Positions 44,574-53,999 of a stretch of 64,000 nt of DNA are shown here, one piece after another. Made by a program: the position numbers and the translations under genes. Source of the DNA: CAVXDP01 sp964562925 (GTDB taxonomy: Archaea; Thermoproteota; Bathyarchaeia; 40CM-2-53-6; CAVXDP01). Positions within the stretch are counted from its first letter, which is position 1. Every line of letters begins with the position of its first letter. The stretch covers positions 17,547 through 81,546 of the forward strand of contig CAZLVF010000003.1 of the NCBI GenBank assembly GCA_964562925.1. Direction: 5' to 3'. Below the pieces are notes generated by a model. It searched no databases. It was given only the letters and a program-made list of their open reading frames with translations, and was not told the DNA's origin.

Positions 44574-45131
44574 CTATGCCTTGAACCATTTGAAGACTAG
44601 ATATTCGACCTTCCTCGTTTTTCGGTCAGGCGCGGCTACTATGAACTGTTTCCTAACGGTTGTGGCGAGTCGTCCAGCTCTCACTACTTCGAACGGTCCC
44701 ATACTTTCGTCCACGGTCTTGACGGAGATGATGAAGGGCGCGTGGTCGATTCCCGGTCCATGTTCATACACTGCAAAGTCTGCTCCGAACTTTATTCCGG
44801 GTGTTACTATGTACCCTTTGTCTCTCAGGTCTTTGTAGACGATGTAGGCAAGTTCGAATCCTTTGTACGTCTTATTCGCAAGTTCAAGTAGCGCTTTCTT
44901 CATTACGGCTCTATTGGTCTGAGGGTTGATGATGTTGATCCTATTTTTCTCATGAAGGTAAAGTCCTTCCATGATGTCGAGCATCAGCGGCACGTTGAAA
45001 TCTTGATCGGGCTTAGGCTTTGGTATTCCTACAGGTTTGCCATAGAAGCCTAGCTTGTAAAGTCCGGTTCCATCTCGTGGGTTCCAGACGATGAGTCTTG
45101 TTCCCATGAGCTCTGCTTTAGGTTTCTCCAT
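44574..45131 (-). CDS. endA: tRNA-splicing endonuclease EndA
   Basis: Cuts introns out of pre-tRNA and rRNA at bulge-helix-bulge motifs. A 185-residue homotetramer-type subunit with the catalytic triad Tyr in DFAVYEHGP, His in GIDHAPF and Lys in TTVRKQF. Length is normal for the alpha4 type. It is immediately downstream of the PhoU-like gene (12-nt spacing) and in the same direction. Confidence 0.92.
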   Translation of the reverse strand: MEKPKAELMGTRLIVWNPRDGTGLYKLGFYGKPVGIPKPKPDQDFNVPLMLDIMEGLYLHEKNRINIINPQTNRAVMKKALLELANKTYKGFELAYIVYKDLRDKGYIVTPGIKFGADFAVYEHGPGIDHAPFIISVKTVDESMGPFEVVRAGRLATTVRKQFIVAAPDRKTRKVEYLVFKWFKA

Positions 45132-45142
45132 CTCCTTGCCTT

Positions 45143-45808
45143 CTACGAGTAGATGGCTAGCACCCGTATCATGTCGATCACGTTGACGCCGGTATCTGCG
45201 ATGCTCTCTAGGCGATCGAGTACGTCCCGGATGAGTAGTATGGCTTGAACTGGTAGTTTACTGGAGAGTACCTCTAGATCAATGCTTCGATGTTTTGCGT
45301 CAATCTTCTTCTCGGCTTCCTCTACAGCTTTAGAGGCTTCGATCGCCCTATCTGGGTTGAAGCCCAGCGAGATCATTGTTTCCCTAACTTTGGTCATCTC
45401 GTCCAGAACCATCGACATCAGTTCTGAAACCTCTTTCATGAACTTATGTTCTATTTTCCATTTCCCCTGCATCATACTCTCGAGCCTGTAACCGACAGCC
45501 TCTGCATAGTCCGCGATTCTTTCAAGCTCGAATATGAGCCTTAGAAAACCCTCTCTACTTATGAGTAGGGATCCGACCGATGCAACCTCTTCTAGTAGAC
45601 TCGTCTTAAGCTTGTTCGTCGTCTCTAGCAGCTTCAACATATTCTCGTAGTGTTCTCTTGCGTTCTTCGCCTTCTCCTCTGCAATACTGTCAATCATCAT
45701 TGTGAGCTCTCTCACAACATCGACCACAGCTCTTGCGTGATCCTGGCAGATGGTGAGCATTCTACGCCTGATCGTGGCCTCGGCCTCAAGAGGAAAGGTC
45801 ACTTTCAC
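45143..45808 (-). CDS. PhoU-like / DUF47-family protein
   Basis: A 221-residue all-helical protein with repeated heptad-like segments and Glu/Asp patches (ELERIADYAEAVGYRLE, then VLDRLESIADTGVNVID), as in the DUF47 (TIGR00153) phosphate-transport regulators that bind metal clusters. No Pst or Pit transporter lies beside it. ATG 45808. It could regulate a phosphate transporter encoded elsewhere. Confidence 0.85.
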   Translation of the reverse strand: MKVTFPLEAEATIRRRMLTICQDHARAVVDVVRELTMMIDSIAEEKAKNAREHYENMLKLLETTNKLKTSLLEEVASVGSLLISREGFLRLIFELERIADYAEAVGYRLESMMQGKWKIEHKFMKEVSELMSMVLDEMTKVRETMISLGFNPDRAIEASKAVEEAEKKIDAKHRSIDLEVLSSKLPVQAILLIRDVLDRLESIADTGVNVIDMIRVLAIYS

Positions 45809-45904
45809 GCACCAGATCTTGCGAGATAGACAATCGACTAGAGGCTACGCTCTTTAGAAATAAAAATCTAGCTAAGAATATTTGAAAAGGTGATTCCTTC
45901 TATC

Positions 45905-47629
45905 CTATAGGTCTCCAAGCGAGAGTCTGCTAGAAAAGTATCTTTGAAGGATATCAACGATCTCAGATGTAGGGGCGCGTCTTTGTTTCCAGGTGTCTCG
46001 ATCCCTTAAGGTGACCGTCCCATCCCTCATTGTCTGGTAGTCTACAGTTACAGCTACTGGAACACCGGCTTCATCAGCCCGCGCGTATCTCCTCCCTATA
46101 GAACCCGATTCATCGTACTCAACATCAAACTTCTTTCGGAGAAGGGTCATATAGATCTCTCGGGCTTTCTTGTCTAACCCGTCCTTGGTTACCAACGGCA
46201 GGACAACAGCCTCAATCGGGACTAGATCTCGCGGGATCTTCATAACAGTCCTATCCTCCACGGTTGAGTAAGCGTATTCCAAGACAGCATAAATGAGCCG
46301 CTCAGCGCCGAAGCTGGGTTCGATCACGTGAGGAATGAATCGCTTCCCCGTTTGACTGACCTCTCTTTCCTCAATCCTGACGTGGCTCGGTAATACTTTG
46401 AACCCTTCGATCATATGAAAGCCGTGTTTCACAAACGACTCTTCAATGGCTTCGGCATCGGCCTCCATAACCTTCTTTGCAATGTGCTCTGTCTGTCCCT
46501 TGAATTCTGGCCCAATAGTTGCGTTGATCGGAACCGCGATCTTCGCTCTCTTTCTGATCGTGCCACCATACGCTTTGAAAGCGGTCAAGTCCGCCCCTGA
46601 GGCCTTCATATGCCCTCGAAGGTCGAAGTCTGTTCTATAGGCGTTCCCAGCAAGCTCGATCCAGCCCCATCTATCCAGTTGAACTTGATGGTCATATGTC
46701 TGAGCGGAGTAATGTGCGCGTTCTGTTTCCAGTTTTTCATGGAACCTCTGCTTTTCGGATGGGATATTTAACTCGGATACAAACCGTTTGGACACTGCCA
46801 TGAAGTATGCGGACCAGGGCTGGATTATGTACCCGGCCTCTAAGGCTTCAGTAACAGTCAGTTCAATCGGTTCCTCGACTCCTCTTTTGCGTAGTTCGAT
46901 CGGAACGAGACGAAGCTTCTCATTCTCAACCTCGTTAAGACGTTCGCATTTCGGATCTTCTGGATCAAAAAAAAACTCGAACTCCATTATGGTGAATTCT
47001 CTGAGTCTAATAGGCCCTTGGCGTGGTGAGATCTCATTCCTTAGGGCCTGGCCGATCTGCGCTACTCCAAGAGGCATTCTCTCTCTAGCTATCTCGTAGA
47101 CTCGTCTGAAATCAACAAACATCCCTTGGGCTGCTTCAGGCCTTCCACATCCCACAGCCTCGCTGTAGGGCCCGATCGTTGTAGTGAACATTGTGCCGAA
47201 ATATTGAGGGCTGGATAGTTCCCCACCACATTCGATGCAATGTACGTTCTTTTCTCTGATCCGCATATCCAGCTGATTGAGACTGAGCCCCTCACTCTCA
47301 ACTCCTGTAGACTCCTCGAGAATATGATCCGCCCTATACTTCCGTTTGCATCTGACGCACTCAACCATGGATTCTTTGAAGTGTTCTACGTGGCCTGAAG
47401 CTTCAAACACTTTCCCCGGCATGATTATCGGCGTAGCAATCTCCAGCAAACCCTCTCTCCTTATGAAGAAGTCTCTCCACTTATCCTCTAGGCGACGTTT
47501 CACCGATGCTCCCAGCGGCCCAAGGTCTATGAAACCACTAACGCCACCGTAGATCTCGAACGACGGCCAGAAGAACCCACGCCTTCTAGCTAGCTCGGCT
47601 AAGATTTCATACTTGTCCAGTCCGTTCAA
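45905..47629 (-). CDS. glyS: Glycyl-tRNA synthetase (class II, archaeal)
   Basis: Charges tRNA-Gly. A 574-residue class II enzyme: motif 1 region GPLGASVKRRLEDKWRDFFI, motif 2 RQGPIRLREFTIMEFEFFF and motif 3 SFGAERLIYAVLEYA. A zinc-binding pair (CVRCKRKY, CIECGG) sits in the insertion, followed by the C-terminal anticodon-binding domain. Homodimeric type. The operon ends here; upstream is a short intergenic region. Confidence 0.95.
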   Translation of the reverse strand: MNGLDKYEILAELARRRGFFWPSFEIYGGVSGFIDLGPLGASVKRRLEDKWRDFFIRREGLLEIATPIIMPGKVFEASGHVEHFKESMVECVRCKRKYRADHILEESTGVESEGLSLNQLDMRIREKNVHCIECGGELSSPQYFGTMFTTTIGPYSEAVGCGRPEAAQGMFVDFRRVYEIARERMPLGVAQIGQALRNEISPRQGPIRLREFTIMEFEFFFDPEDPKCERLNEVENEKLRLVPIELRKRGVEEPIELTVTEALEAGYIIQPWSAYFMAVSKRFVSELNIPSEKQRFHEKLETERAHYSAQTYDHQVQLDRWGWIELAGNAYRTDFDLRGHMKASGADLTAFKAYGGTIRKRAKIAVPINATIGPEFKGQTEHIAKKVMEADAEAIEESFVKHGFHMIEGFKVLPSHVRIEEREVSQTGKRFIPHVIEPSFGAERLIYAVLEYAYSTVEDRTVMKIPRDLVPIEAVVLPLVTKDGLDKKAREIYMTLLRKKFDVEYDESGSIGRRYARADEAGVPVAVTVDYQTMRDGTVTLRDRDTWKQRRAPTSEIVDILQRYFSSRLSLGDL

Positions 47630-47695
47630 GCCTACCAGTCCATTATCCTGAGTTTATTCACAATGACTCGGAACTTAAAGTAGTTGCAAAGTCTG

Positions 47696-48199
47696 TCATG
47701 TAGAAGAGATCCTCTTCGAGGCTGTCTTGAAAAGTTGGAGGAAGAAGTCTACGTCCAGCAATGGTCCTTGGCCTACTCCTGGACATTTCTCGTCTGTCAG
47801 ACCAAAACTGTAGTTATTCTCGATCGGTTCTTGGAAAGAGAAGGGATAGAACATGCACGTAAGCGGTCTTATCCGATATATCACGCAAGAGTCTCCACCT
47901 AGGAAGACGCATTTTCCTTCGTCGTCTTTGCGCATCTCAAATTTGAAGGGTTCTAGGTCATTGGTATGAATGCAGAAAGCTTCTGGATTAAGTCCGGTCG
48001 ATCGAGAGATAGTCCTTACTTCTGAATCTAAGAGCCTAATGTGGCGCAGGCGTTGTTCAGTGTCAGTGCAGCAAGCGTGACACCTAGTACATTTCCAACG
48101 GATACCGTGTGGATAGTGGATTCTCTTGTGTCGCGCAGGGGATCTCTTGGATGGCCTAGCAATTTGAACGTCACGACGAAGGCGAGCGATGTCTTTCAG
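47696..48199 (-). CDS. YkgJ-type CxxCxxCC protein; start missing or frameshifted
   Basis: The conserved protein reads from about 48199 to 47696: a basic leader, then WKCTRCHACC (the CxxCxxCC motif), EGKCVFLGGDSCVIYRIRPLTCMFYPF. This is a full zinc/iron-chelating YkgJ-like domain (167 residues). No ATG, GTG or TTG exists in the frame before ATG 47935, which is inside the domain. An ATG at 48219, coupled to the upstream gene's stop (TAATG), is in another frame and hits TGA after seven codons. So either CTG 48199 starts the protein or there is an indel near 48200. Confidence 0.75.
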   Translation of the reverse strand: MKDIARLRRDVQIARPSKRSPARHKRIHYPHGIRWKCTRCHACCTDTEQRLRHIRLLDSEVRTISRSTGLNPEAFCIHTNDLEPFKFEMRKDDEGKCVFLGGDSCVIYRIRPLTCMFYPFSFQEPIENNYSFGLTDEKCPGVGQGPLLDVDFFLQLFKTASKRISST

Positions 48200-48218
48200 T
48201 TTAGTTTAGCTCCAATCA

Positions 48219-48605
48219 TTAGTGCTTGATAGGCGTCTGATTCAGCAACCTCCCAACGTCTGATTCGAAAGAGTCCGCGTAGACTAAGGTTTCTCGGGTC
48301 TTCTTCCTTCTCTTCTTCGCTAGGGAATCTAACTCTTGAATCACCTTTTGGAGAAGCTGCCTCTCCTCTAAGTATTTTTCCAGTTTGGACTGGAGCTGGT
48401 CTCTTTCTCTTAGAAGCGCGTGAAACTCTTTTGTCAGTTCCTCGTTCCTTTGTGAAAGCGTTTCAGTATTCTCCGAGAGCTCCGCGACCCTAGCTCTTGA
48501 TCGTTTCAGTCTGTCAAGTGTCTCGGTCAGGGACCTGCGCAATTTCTCATTCTCAGTCTGCAACTCGACGTACTTCTCTCTTGACACAAGGCCGAACGGA
48601 GACAT
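48219..48605 (-). CDS. Coiled-coil protein
   Basis: A 128-residue, highly charged, almost wholly coiled-coil protein with long heptads (YVELQTENEKLRRSL, then ELTKEFHALLRERDQLQSKLEKYLEERQLL). ATG 48605 is preferred over TTG 48626 by its AGGCAGG ribosome site. It follows the isomerase gene by about 40 nt and ends in a TAATG with the YkgJ-type gene. Partner unknown. Confidence 0.7.
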   Translation of the reverse strand: MSPFGLVSREKYVELQTENEKLRRSLTETLDRLKRSRARVAELSENTETLSQRNEELTKEFHALLRERDQLQSKLEKYLEERQLLQKVIQELDSLAKKRRKKTRETLVYADSFESDVGRLLNQTPIKH

Positions 48606-48647
48606 ATTTGGAACCTGCCTAACCAAGATCTCGGGGAAAGGGCTAAT

Positions 48648-49634
48648 CTATTCTTCAACCGTAGGCACGGCATGGTATTCTATGAGCTCCTCAGGCGGGA
48701 TCTTCCCAAACAATTCCTGGAGTATCAGTATTGCTGCTTGAGGAGGTATCACGCCTCTCTCGGTTATAATGGCGTCAACATACTCTGGAGGGGTGACATC
48801 GAACGAGGGGTTTCTGACTCTAATCATCTTCAAACGTCTCTGTTCTGTTCTCGAAAGGACTTCCGTAGGATCTCTCTCCTCGATCTCGACAAGCTCACCG
48901 ATCATAGTCTCAGGGCTGAACTTGTAGGTCTCAGCAGCGACTAGGAACTGGGTTCGCGATTCATGTGCTGCCAGAGCCATGAGCGAGGTTCCGATCTTGT
49001 TGATCACAGCGCCGTTTGCCGCAACAGCGTCGGCCCCTACAACAACCTTGTCAACCTCGTTCATGAAGAAGCGCATGGCACTGTCAACTATGTACATGAC
49101 CGGTATTCCCAGTCGATCCAATGCTCTAGCTGTCAACTTTCCCTGCCAGAACGGTCTTGACTCAGTGGCAATTACGCTAATACGCTTACCTTCCATCTTT
49201 GACGACTTTATGATGGCTATGGCAGATGAGCTGTTGCAGTGAGTCATGATCACCTCGCCGTCTACTATCCTCTTGGAACCTATTCGTCCGATTTTTTCGA
49301 CAGCGGTTTTCGAATTCTCAATGAATTCATTGGCTGACTGGATTGCCGTCTCCCTTATGGCGGTGAGGTCTGACGTCCTTGTTGCGGCGTCTCGAACTCT
49401 GTGCATGACGTATCTAATCCCGTTAGGCAGAGAGACCGCGGTCGGACGTGTTCTCAAGAGGATTTGAGCTGCCGTCTCAAGTTCAAGGATCAGATCTTTT
49501 ATGTTACTTGCTTTCGAGTATTGCGCTGTGATCTTCAGAGCTTCTACAGCTCGCCTAGCTATTTCTCCTGCGCCGCGAACCTTCATCGTTTTGATCTTTC
49601 GCGCGAGGTTGGCTACATACACATTCGACTTCAT
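48648..49634 (-). CDS. Ribose-1,5-bisphosphate isomerase (eIF2B-like fold)
   Basis: In the archaeal AMP phosphorylase pathway, isomerises ribose-1,5-bisphosphate to ribulose-1,5-bisphosphate for type III Rubisco. The 328-residue protein has the active-site Cys in MTHCNSS and the catalytic Asp in GADAV, plus NPSFDVTPPEYVDAIITERG, which separates it from eIF2B and methylthioribose-phosphate isomerase. ATG 49634. Rubisco and AMP phosphorylase must be elsewhere if the pathway operates. Confidence 0.9.
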   Translation of the reverse strand: MKSNVYVANLARKIKTMKVRGAGEIARRAVEALKITAQYSKASNIKDLILELETAAQILLRTRPTAVSLPNGIRYVMHRVRDAATRTSDLTAIRETAIQSANEFIENSKTAVEKIGRIGSKRIVDGEVIMTHCNSSSAIAIIKSSKMEGKRISVIATESRPFWQGKLTARALDRLGIPVMYIVDSAMRFFMNEVDKVVVGADAVAANGAVINKIGTSLMALAAHESRTQFLVAAETYKFSPETMIGELVEIEERDPTEVLSRTEQRRLKMIRVRNPSFDVTPPEYVDAIITERGVIPPQAAILILQELFGKIPPEELIEYHAVPTVEE

Positions 49635-49791
49635 GCGCTATCAGAGCTCCATAGCTGAGCTGCTATGTCTTTGATCGACGAATTCAAATGTCCTAGGCCT
49701 AAAGCTCCGGCAGAAACGAGTAATACACTCTCCCTCGTATAAGTGACCAAATATCAAAACACTTACAGCAATTTCCTGTGAGTTTCGGCCC

Positions 49792-49977
49792 TCAGATGGC
49801 CTTTACATGCCTCACTACTGGAGGACGGGTCTTCTTAAGCACTCTATAGCCACAGTAAGGGCATTTTATCTCAGGTATCATCGCCAGCTGGTCGGCTGTC
49901 ATGCGTGATCCGCAACTCAGGCACTCGTAGGTTATGCCTGTACTTGCCGGTTCCTTCTTCTCGTTCGTCGTGGCCAT
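49792..49977 (-). CDS. rpoP: DNA-directed RNA polymerase subunit Rpo12 (RpoP)
   Basis: A 61-residue protein with the Rpo12/RPABC4 zinc motif YECLSCGSRMTADQL then IKCPYCGYRVLKKTR, and a conserved basic tail ending VRHVKAI. Assembles in the archaeal RNA polymerase. ATG 49977. Confidence 0.93.
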   Translation of the reverse strand: MATTNEKKEPASTGITYECLSCGSRMTADQLAMIPEIKCPYCGYRVLKKTRPPVVRHVKAI

Positions 49978-50206
49978 GGTTAAAGCAAAGTTGGGGGAGG
50001 TTCACTATTAAAGCTTAGGTTCGATCCTGGCGTCAATGTTGTGAACCTTCTAGAAACTGCGGGCAGTAATCCCCTGGCCCCAAGATTATTATGTCCAAAC
50101 AGACCTGTTCTTGGAACAAATTACTCAAGCATCGGATTCTGTTACCAGAGACTTTCATTGGAAAGAGCGTTCCTACGCCCCGAATTGAAGCGACCGAGGG
50201 CTATGC

Positions 50207-51070
50207 TTGAAGTACATTGCGAGACCGATACGAACCTCATATTGGAAAATGGGACATGATTGGTTAGGAGAAATTGTTCACCGTGTTGAGAGAATCATTC
50301 GCCAAAAAGATTTCCTGGTCATATCTGAGAAAGCAGTCTCAGTTGCGGTTGGTCGAGTTATTGATGAGGAGACAGTTAGGCCAACCTTCTTAGCAAGGCT
50401 GATCGCAGTCGGTTGGATGAGGATCGTCTGGGGGTGGATTCTCGGCTATCTGTGCCATCTCAGTCGGGCGAACATAGCTCGACTGAGACAATACCCAATA
50501 GAGAAGGGTGCTGCGCACAAACAATTGGCACTAGAACAGGCAGGTTTCGTTCAGGCTTTAAGACATGGTTCGGAAGGGGGAATCGACACAAGCAACCTGC
50601 CCTTCTCTTTAGTTAGCTTACCTCTTGACGATCCTGAAAAGATAGCTGCTAAGATTCGAGACCGAGTGTTCGTGGAGACTAAGAAGAATATAACCGTATT
50701 GATCGTTGACTCTGACAAGACATACAGTCTATATGGTCTTCATATGAGTCCAAGGTCTACATCTATTCGATCAATCAGATGCCTCGGGCTCTTTGCCTAC
50801 ATGCTTGGAAGACTGTTTAAACTAACTCCGAGATCTACACCACTGGCTCTGATTGGAGAGAACCTGAGCGTCGAGGAGGTTTTGGAAATATCAGCGGCTG
50901 CAAACAAAGTGAGAGGTTTCGGAGCCGGCAGAACGGCTTGGGATATGGGTGAAGCTTTTCATGTAAAGCCTCACGAGGTTACCTGGGAGATGCTCGGAAC
51001 CGTCAAACATACTCCGGTCGTTATTGTCAGGAGACAGCGTATCGACAGTCGCCTCGGCGAGGGCCAGTAG
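50207..51070 (+). CDS. CofE-like glutamate ligase-family protein
   Basis: A 287-residue member of the F420-0:glutamate ligase (CofE) superfamily. Visible features: an N-terminal PIRTSYW, then DFLVISEKAVSVAVGRVI, the core IRDRV, VLIVDSDKTY, and GFGAGRTAWDMGEAF. The family adds L-glutamate to F420-0 using GTP. The divergence from a typical CofE and position next to the CitG-like gene leave room for another pterin-type substrate (inference). TTG 50207. Confidence 0.75.
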   Translation: MKYIARPIRTSYWKMGHDWLGEIVHRVERIIRQKDFLVISEKAVSVAVGRVIDEETVRPTFLARLIAVGWMRIVWGWILGYLCHLSRANIARLRQYPIEKGAAHKQLALEQAGFVQALRHGSEGGIDTSNLPFSLVSLPLDDPEKIAAKIRDRVFVETKKNITVLIVDSDKTYSLYGLHMSPRSTSIRSIRCLGLFAYMLGRLFKLTPRSTPLALIGENLSVEEVLEISAAANKVRGFGAGRTAWDMGEAFHVKPHEVTWEMLGTVKHTPVVIVRRQRIDSRLGEGQ

Positions 51071-51078
51071 GCGGGCTT

Positions 51079-52029
51079 CTAAGGCCTAAAGCCTTGTAAC
51101 AAAGCCACTGCAAGAACCGCTGATAGAATGTCGGCTGTGGTTCCCGGGTTAAGTTCATGACTTGGAGTTCTGAGATCTTGATCTAGTCTCTTAGCTAAAC
51201 TTAGGCCTTCCGGGGTTTTGACGCCGCCGGTCTCTAGACATTCCCTGGCGCGGACTGACACATAGCGCGACTTCTCTATGCCTACTTTTCGAGTTATTAG
51301 CGTATCTGGCACGGTCGAGAGAATTTTCAGAAACGTGTTGACGGTGCTTGTATTGATGTCTAAACCGGACTTGATGCAGTCAGCAAAGTAGGGGTAGCCT
51401 ATGTCGAAAGTTATCTTGAATCCACTCACCCACTCAGAGGCGATTGAGTCATGTCGGGCAGACATTTCAAATATCTTCAGCAAAGCCGTACGTTTCTTCT
51501 TTATTCGATCTGTTGATTCGGGTGACATTACATCGAGCGTTTTGTGGATGCCAATTCCCCCGGGTGACGCCTTTGAGATCGCTCTATACACGTAGAGGGA
51601 GTCTACGTAGGTGGCCGAACGCAATAGCTTCCTCAAGTTCGAACGTAGCCTCTTCAAATCCACTGGTCCATTTCCGATCGTCATCCCTGCAGACGCGGCT
51701 ATCGGAACGAGAAGTAGGATGACTCCGAGACTTGTGTTTCCCCCCTTCTGCCATCGCAACATCTCCTCAACCCCCGCCTGGATGGCTTTTCCGACTTGCG
51801 CATGGGAGAGACCTACCACACCTCTCGAGATCATGAAGCCTCTGCGAGCCGCCCGTCTATAGATCGGACCAAGCGCCGCTGCTGACGCTAGGAAATGCTC
51901 AAACCTTGTCTCGAGGAAATCCCTCGTTCGATGAACGTTCCCTGGTTTCGGATGGGCGCTTGCTTCCAGAAGCATTGCAAGTTGAAGGCAAGACGAGATG
52001 TCATCTTCATCGACTACACCTTGTAGCAA
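51079..52029 (-). CDS. CitG/MdcB-like triphosphoribosyl-dephospho-CoA synthase homologue
   Basis: A 316-residue all-helical CitG/MdcB-family protein with LLEASAHPKPGNVHRTRDF (the family's start), GVEEMLRWQKGGNTSLGVILLLVPIA, KASPGGIG, and acidic DIGYPYFAD later. CitG and MdcB transfer a 5-triphosphoribosyl group from ATP, releasing adenine, with an alpha linkage, to dephospho-CoA. No citrate lyase or malonate decarboxylase genes are near. Instead it sits in the H4MPT block, divergent from adenine deaminase, so an H4MPT side-chain role is proposed (inference). Start TTG 52029. Confidence 0.85.
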   Translation of the reverse strand: MLQGVVDEDDISSCLQLAMLLEASAHPKPGNVHRTRDFLETRFEHFLASAAALGPIYRRAARRGFMISRGVVGLSHAQVGKAIQAGVEEMLRWQKGGNTSLGVILLLVPIAASAGMTIGNGPVDLKRLRSNLRKLLRSATYVDSLYVYRAISKASPGGIGIHKTLDVMSPESTDRIKKKRTALLKIFEMSARHDSIASEWVSGFKITFDIGYPYFADCIKSGLDINTSTVNTFLKILSTVPDTLITRKVGIEKSRYVSVRARECLETGGVKTPEGLSLAKRLDQDLRTPSHELNPGTTADILSAVLAVALLQGFRP

Positions 52030-52203
52030 TCAGATCACTCATTTCACGCGATTCTTGAAGATATATTCAAAGATTCCTAGACGTTGCCTCATTGCTGTCA
52101 AGCGCCAATCACCATCATTCGTCTGCTTAGACAACAACTTGCCTGCAAAAGGCTTTTCTAAATTTCAAGTGCATTTACGCGTTGCCTTTTCTTCTCTTAT
52201 GGG

Positions 52204-53988
52204 ATGATCATGTTAGACGTTAAGGATGTGAAGAGCCTTATCGATGTTGCTCTAGGACGAGGAAGAGCTGACCTTGTGGTGAAAGATGGTCGACTCGTGA
52301 ACGTTTGCACAGGAGAGATCTTAGAGCGTGCAGGCGTTGCGATAAAGAACGGTCGCATAGCTTTTGTGGGAGACGTCGAGGAGGTTCAATGCAGTCGATC
52401 ATCGATCCTCAGCGCCAAAGGACACTACCTCGTTCCCGGACTGATTGATGGGCACGTTCACATAGAGAGTTCGATGCTCACGCTGACTCAGTTTGCTCGT
52501 GTTGTTCTTCCGAGAGGAACAACCACCGTCATGATAGATCCACATGAGATAGGAAACGTCCTCGGCCTAAGAGGCGTGCAGCTAATGTTAAGCGAGGCCA
52601 GAAGGCTTCCCCTCAAGGTATTTGTCCAAGTTCCCTCATGCGTGTCTTCTGCTCCAGGACTGGAAACAACTGGCGCGACGATCGACTTGAGAGAGGTTAG
52701 GAAGGCGATGTCGTGGAATGGCGTTGTCGGGCTTGGAGAGGTTATGAACTTTCCAGACGTGTTGGGAAAGAGTTGGAAACTCTTACATGAGATACAGGAG
52801 GCCGAAAGAACAGGAAAGACGATAGAAGGCCACGCCCCAAGAATGACCGAAGCTCAACTCAATGCCTACGCCAGTTCAAGGATCGAAGGAAACCATGAAG
52901 CCACTACAGGAGAAGAAGCACTTGAGAACCTTCGCTTAGGCATCAAACTAGAGGTAAGAGAGGGTTCAAAGGAAAAGGATCTTAAGAAACTCCTCAAGGC
53001 TCTGCTCAAGGCCAGAGTAAACCTGACTCGCTGCATGCTTGTTTCCGACGATAGGAGCGCAACAGACCTAGTCAAAGAAGGACATATGGATCACATCGTT
53101 AGAAGAGCTGTCGAAGAAGGAGTGGACCCGGTTCGAGCTTTACAGATGGCGACGATAAACCCCGCCGATCATTTCAAAGTAGGCAAGGATGTTGGAATGA
53201 TAGCGCCGGGCAGAATCGCCGATATGCTCATCGTAAAACGCGTGGAAGATATGAAACCAGATACTGTGATGGCGAACGGCTTAATAATCGCGCGGAACAG
53301 TGTTCTTAGGTCAGACATAGAGGTTCCAAAATACCCAAACTACGTGCGAAAAAGCGTTCACGTCGGAAAAGAACTTTCCGGTGGGGACTTTGATGTTAGA
53401 TCGCCTGTTGAAGACGGGTTAGTCAAAGGCCTAGTCATCGTTATCCCTGAAGATGGCATACTTACTAAGAAGCTAACTTACAACCTCATAGCAAAGGAAG
53501 GACTGCTTGAGGCCGACCCATCCAACGACATCGTCAAGGTCTGTGTCGTCGAAAGACATAGAGCAACCGGGAATGTTGGGAAAGGATTCGTAAAAGGATT
53601 CGGTATGAAGAAGGGTGCGATAGCATCAACCGTGGGCCACGACGCACACAACATAACTGTTCTCGGCGTACGTGGCGGTGATATGGCTTTCGCGGCCAAT
53701 GTTGTATCCGACATGGATGGAGGTCTTGTAGCTGTCGAGTCAGGTCACGTACTTGCGAAGCTGACTCTCCCCATAGCAGGTCTGATGTCCGATCGACCTG
53801 CAGAAGAAGTTGCAAGCAAACTCGAAGCCCTCGACAAAGCTGCGAAGAGACTTGGAGCAACTGTAGACAAACCATTCCTAGCTCTCTCTTTCATGCCGCT
53901 TATTGTCATCCCGGAGCTAAGGGTTACCGACAAAGGACTGGTTGATGTGGATCAGTTCAGGCTCACCAGCCTTATGCCACCAGACTAG
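52204..53988 (+). CDS. ade: Adenine deaminase
   Basis: Hydrolyses adenine to hypoxanthine and ammonia. A 594-residue amidohydrolase of the AdeC type: an N-terminal beta domain (ADLVVKDGRLVNVCTGEI), metal-binding HVHIESSMLT, PHEIGNVLG, IEGHAPRM, GNHEATTGEEAL and DDRSATDLVKEG, and a C-terminal beta domain. Length is standard. ATG 52204 (or 52210). It is divergent from the CitG-like gene, whose reaction would release adenine, so it may recycle that by-product (inference). Confidence 0.93.
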   Translation: MIMLDVKDVKSLIDVALGRGRADLVVKDGRLVNVCTGEILERAGVAIKNGRIAFVGDVEEVQCSRSSILSAKGHYLVPGLIDGHVHIESSMLTLTQFARVVLPRGTTTVMIDPHEIGNVLGLRGVQLMLSEARRLPLKVFVQVPSCVSSAPGLETTGATIDLREVRKAMSWNGVVGLGEVMNFPDVLGKSWKLLHEIQEAERTGKTIEGHAPRMTEAQLNAYASSRIEGNHEATTGEEALENLRLGIKLEVREGSKEKDLKKLLKALLKARVNLTRCMLVSDDRSATDLVKEGHMDHIVRRAVEEGVDPVRALQMATINPADHFKVGKDVGMIAPGRIADMLIVKRVEDMKPDTVMANGLIIARNSVLRSDIEVPKYPNYVRKSVHVGKELSGGDFDVRSPVEDGLVKGLVIVIPEDGILTKKLTYNLIAKEGLLEADPSNDIVKVCVVERHRATGNVGKGFVKGFGMKKGAIASTVGHDAHNITVLGVRGGDMAFAANVVSDMDGGLVAVESGHVLAKLTLPIAGLMSDRPAEEVASKLEALDKAAKRLGATVDKPFLALSFMPLIVIPELRVTDKGLVDVDQFRLTSLMPPD

Positions 53989-53999
53989 ATCGAACCGGT

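Noticed and set aside
49990..50040. A GGTTCGATCC string resembling a tRNA T-loop
   Set aside because: The flanking bases do not form a T-arm and no acceptor or anticodon arms are found.
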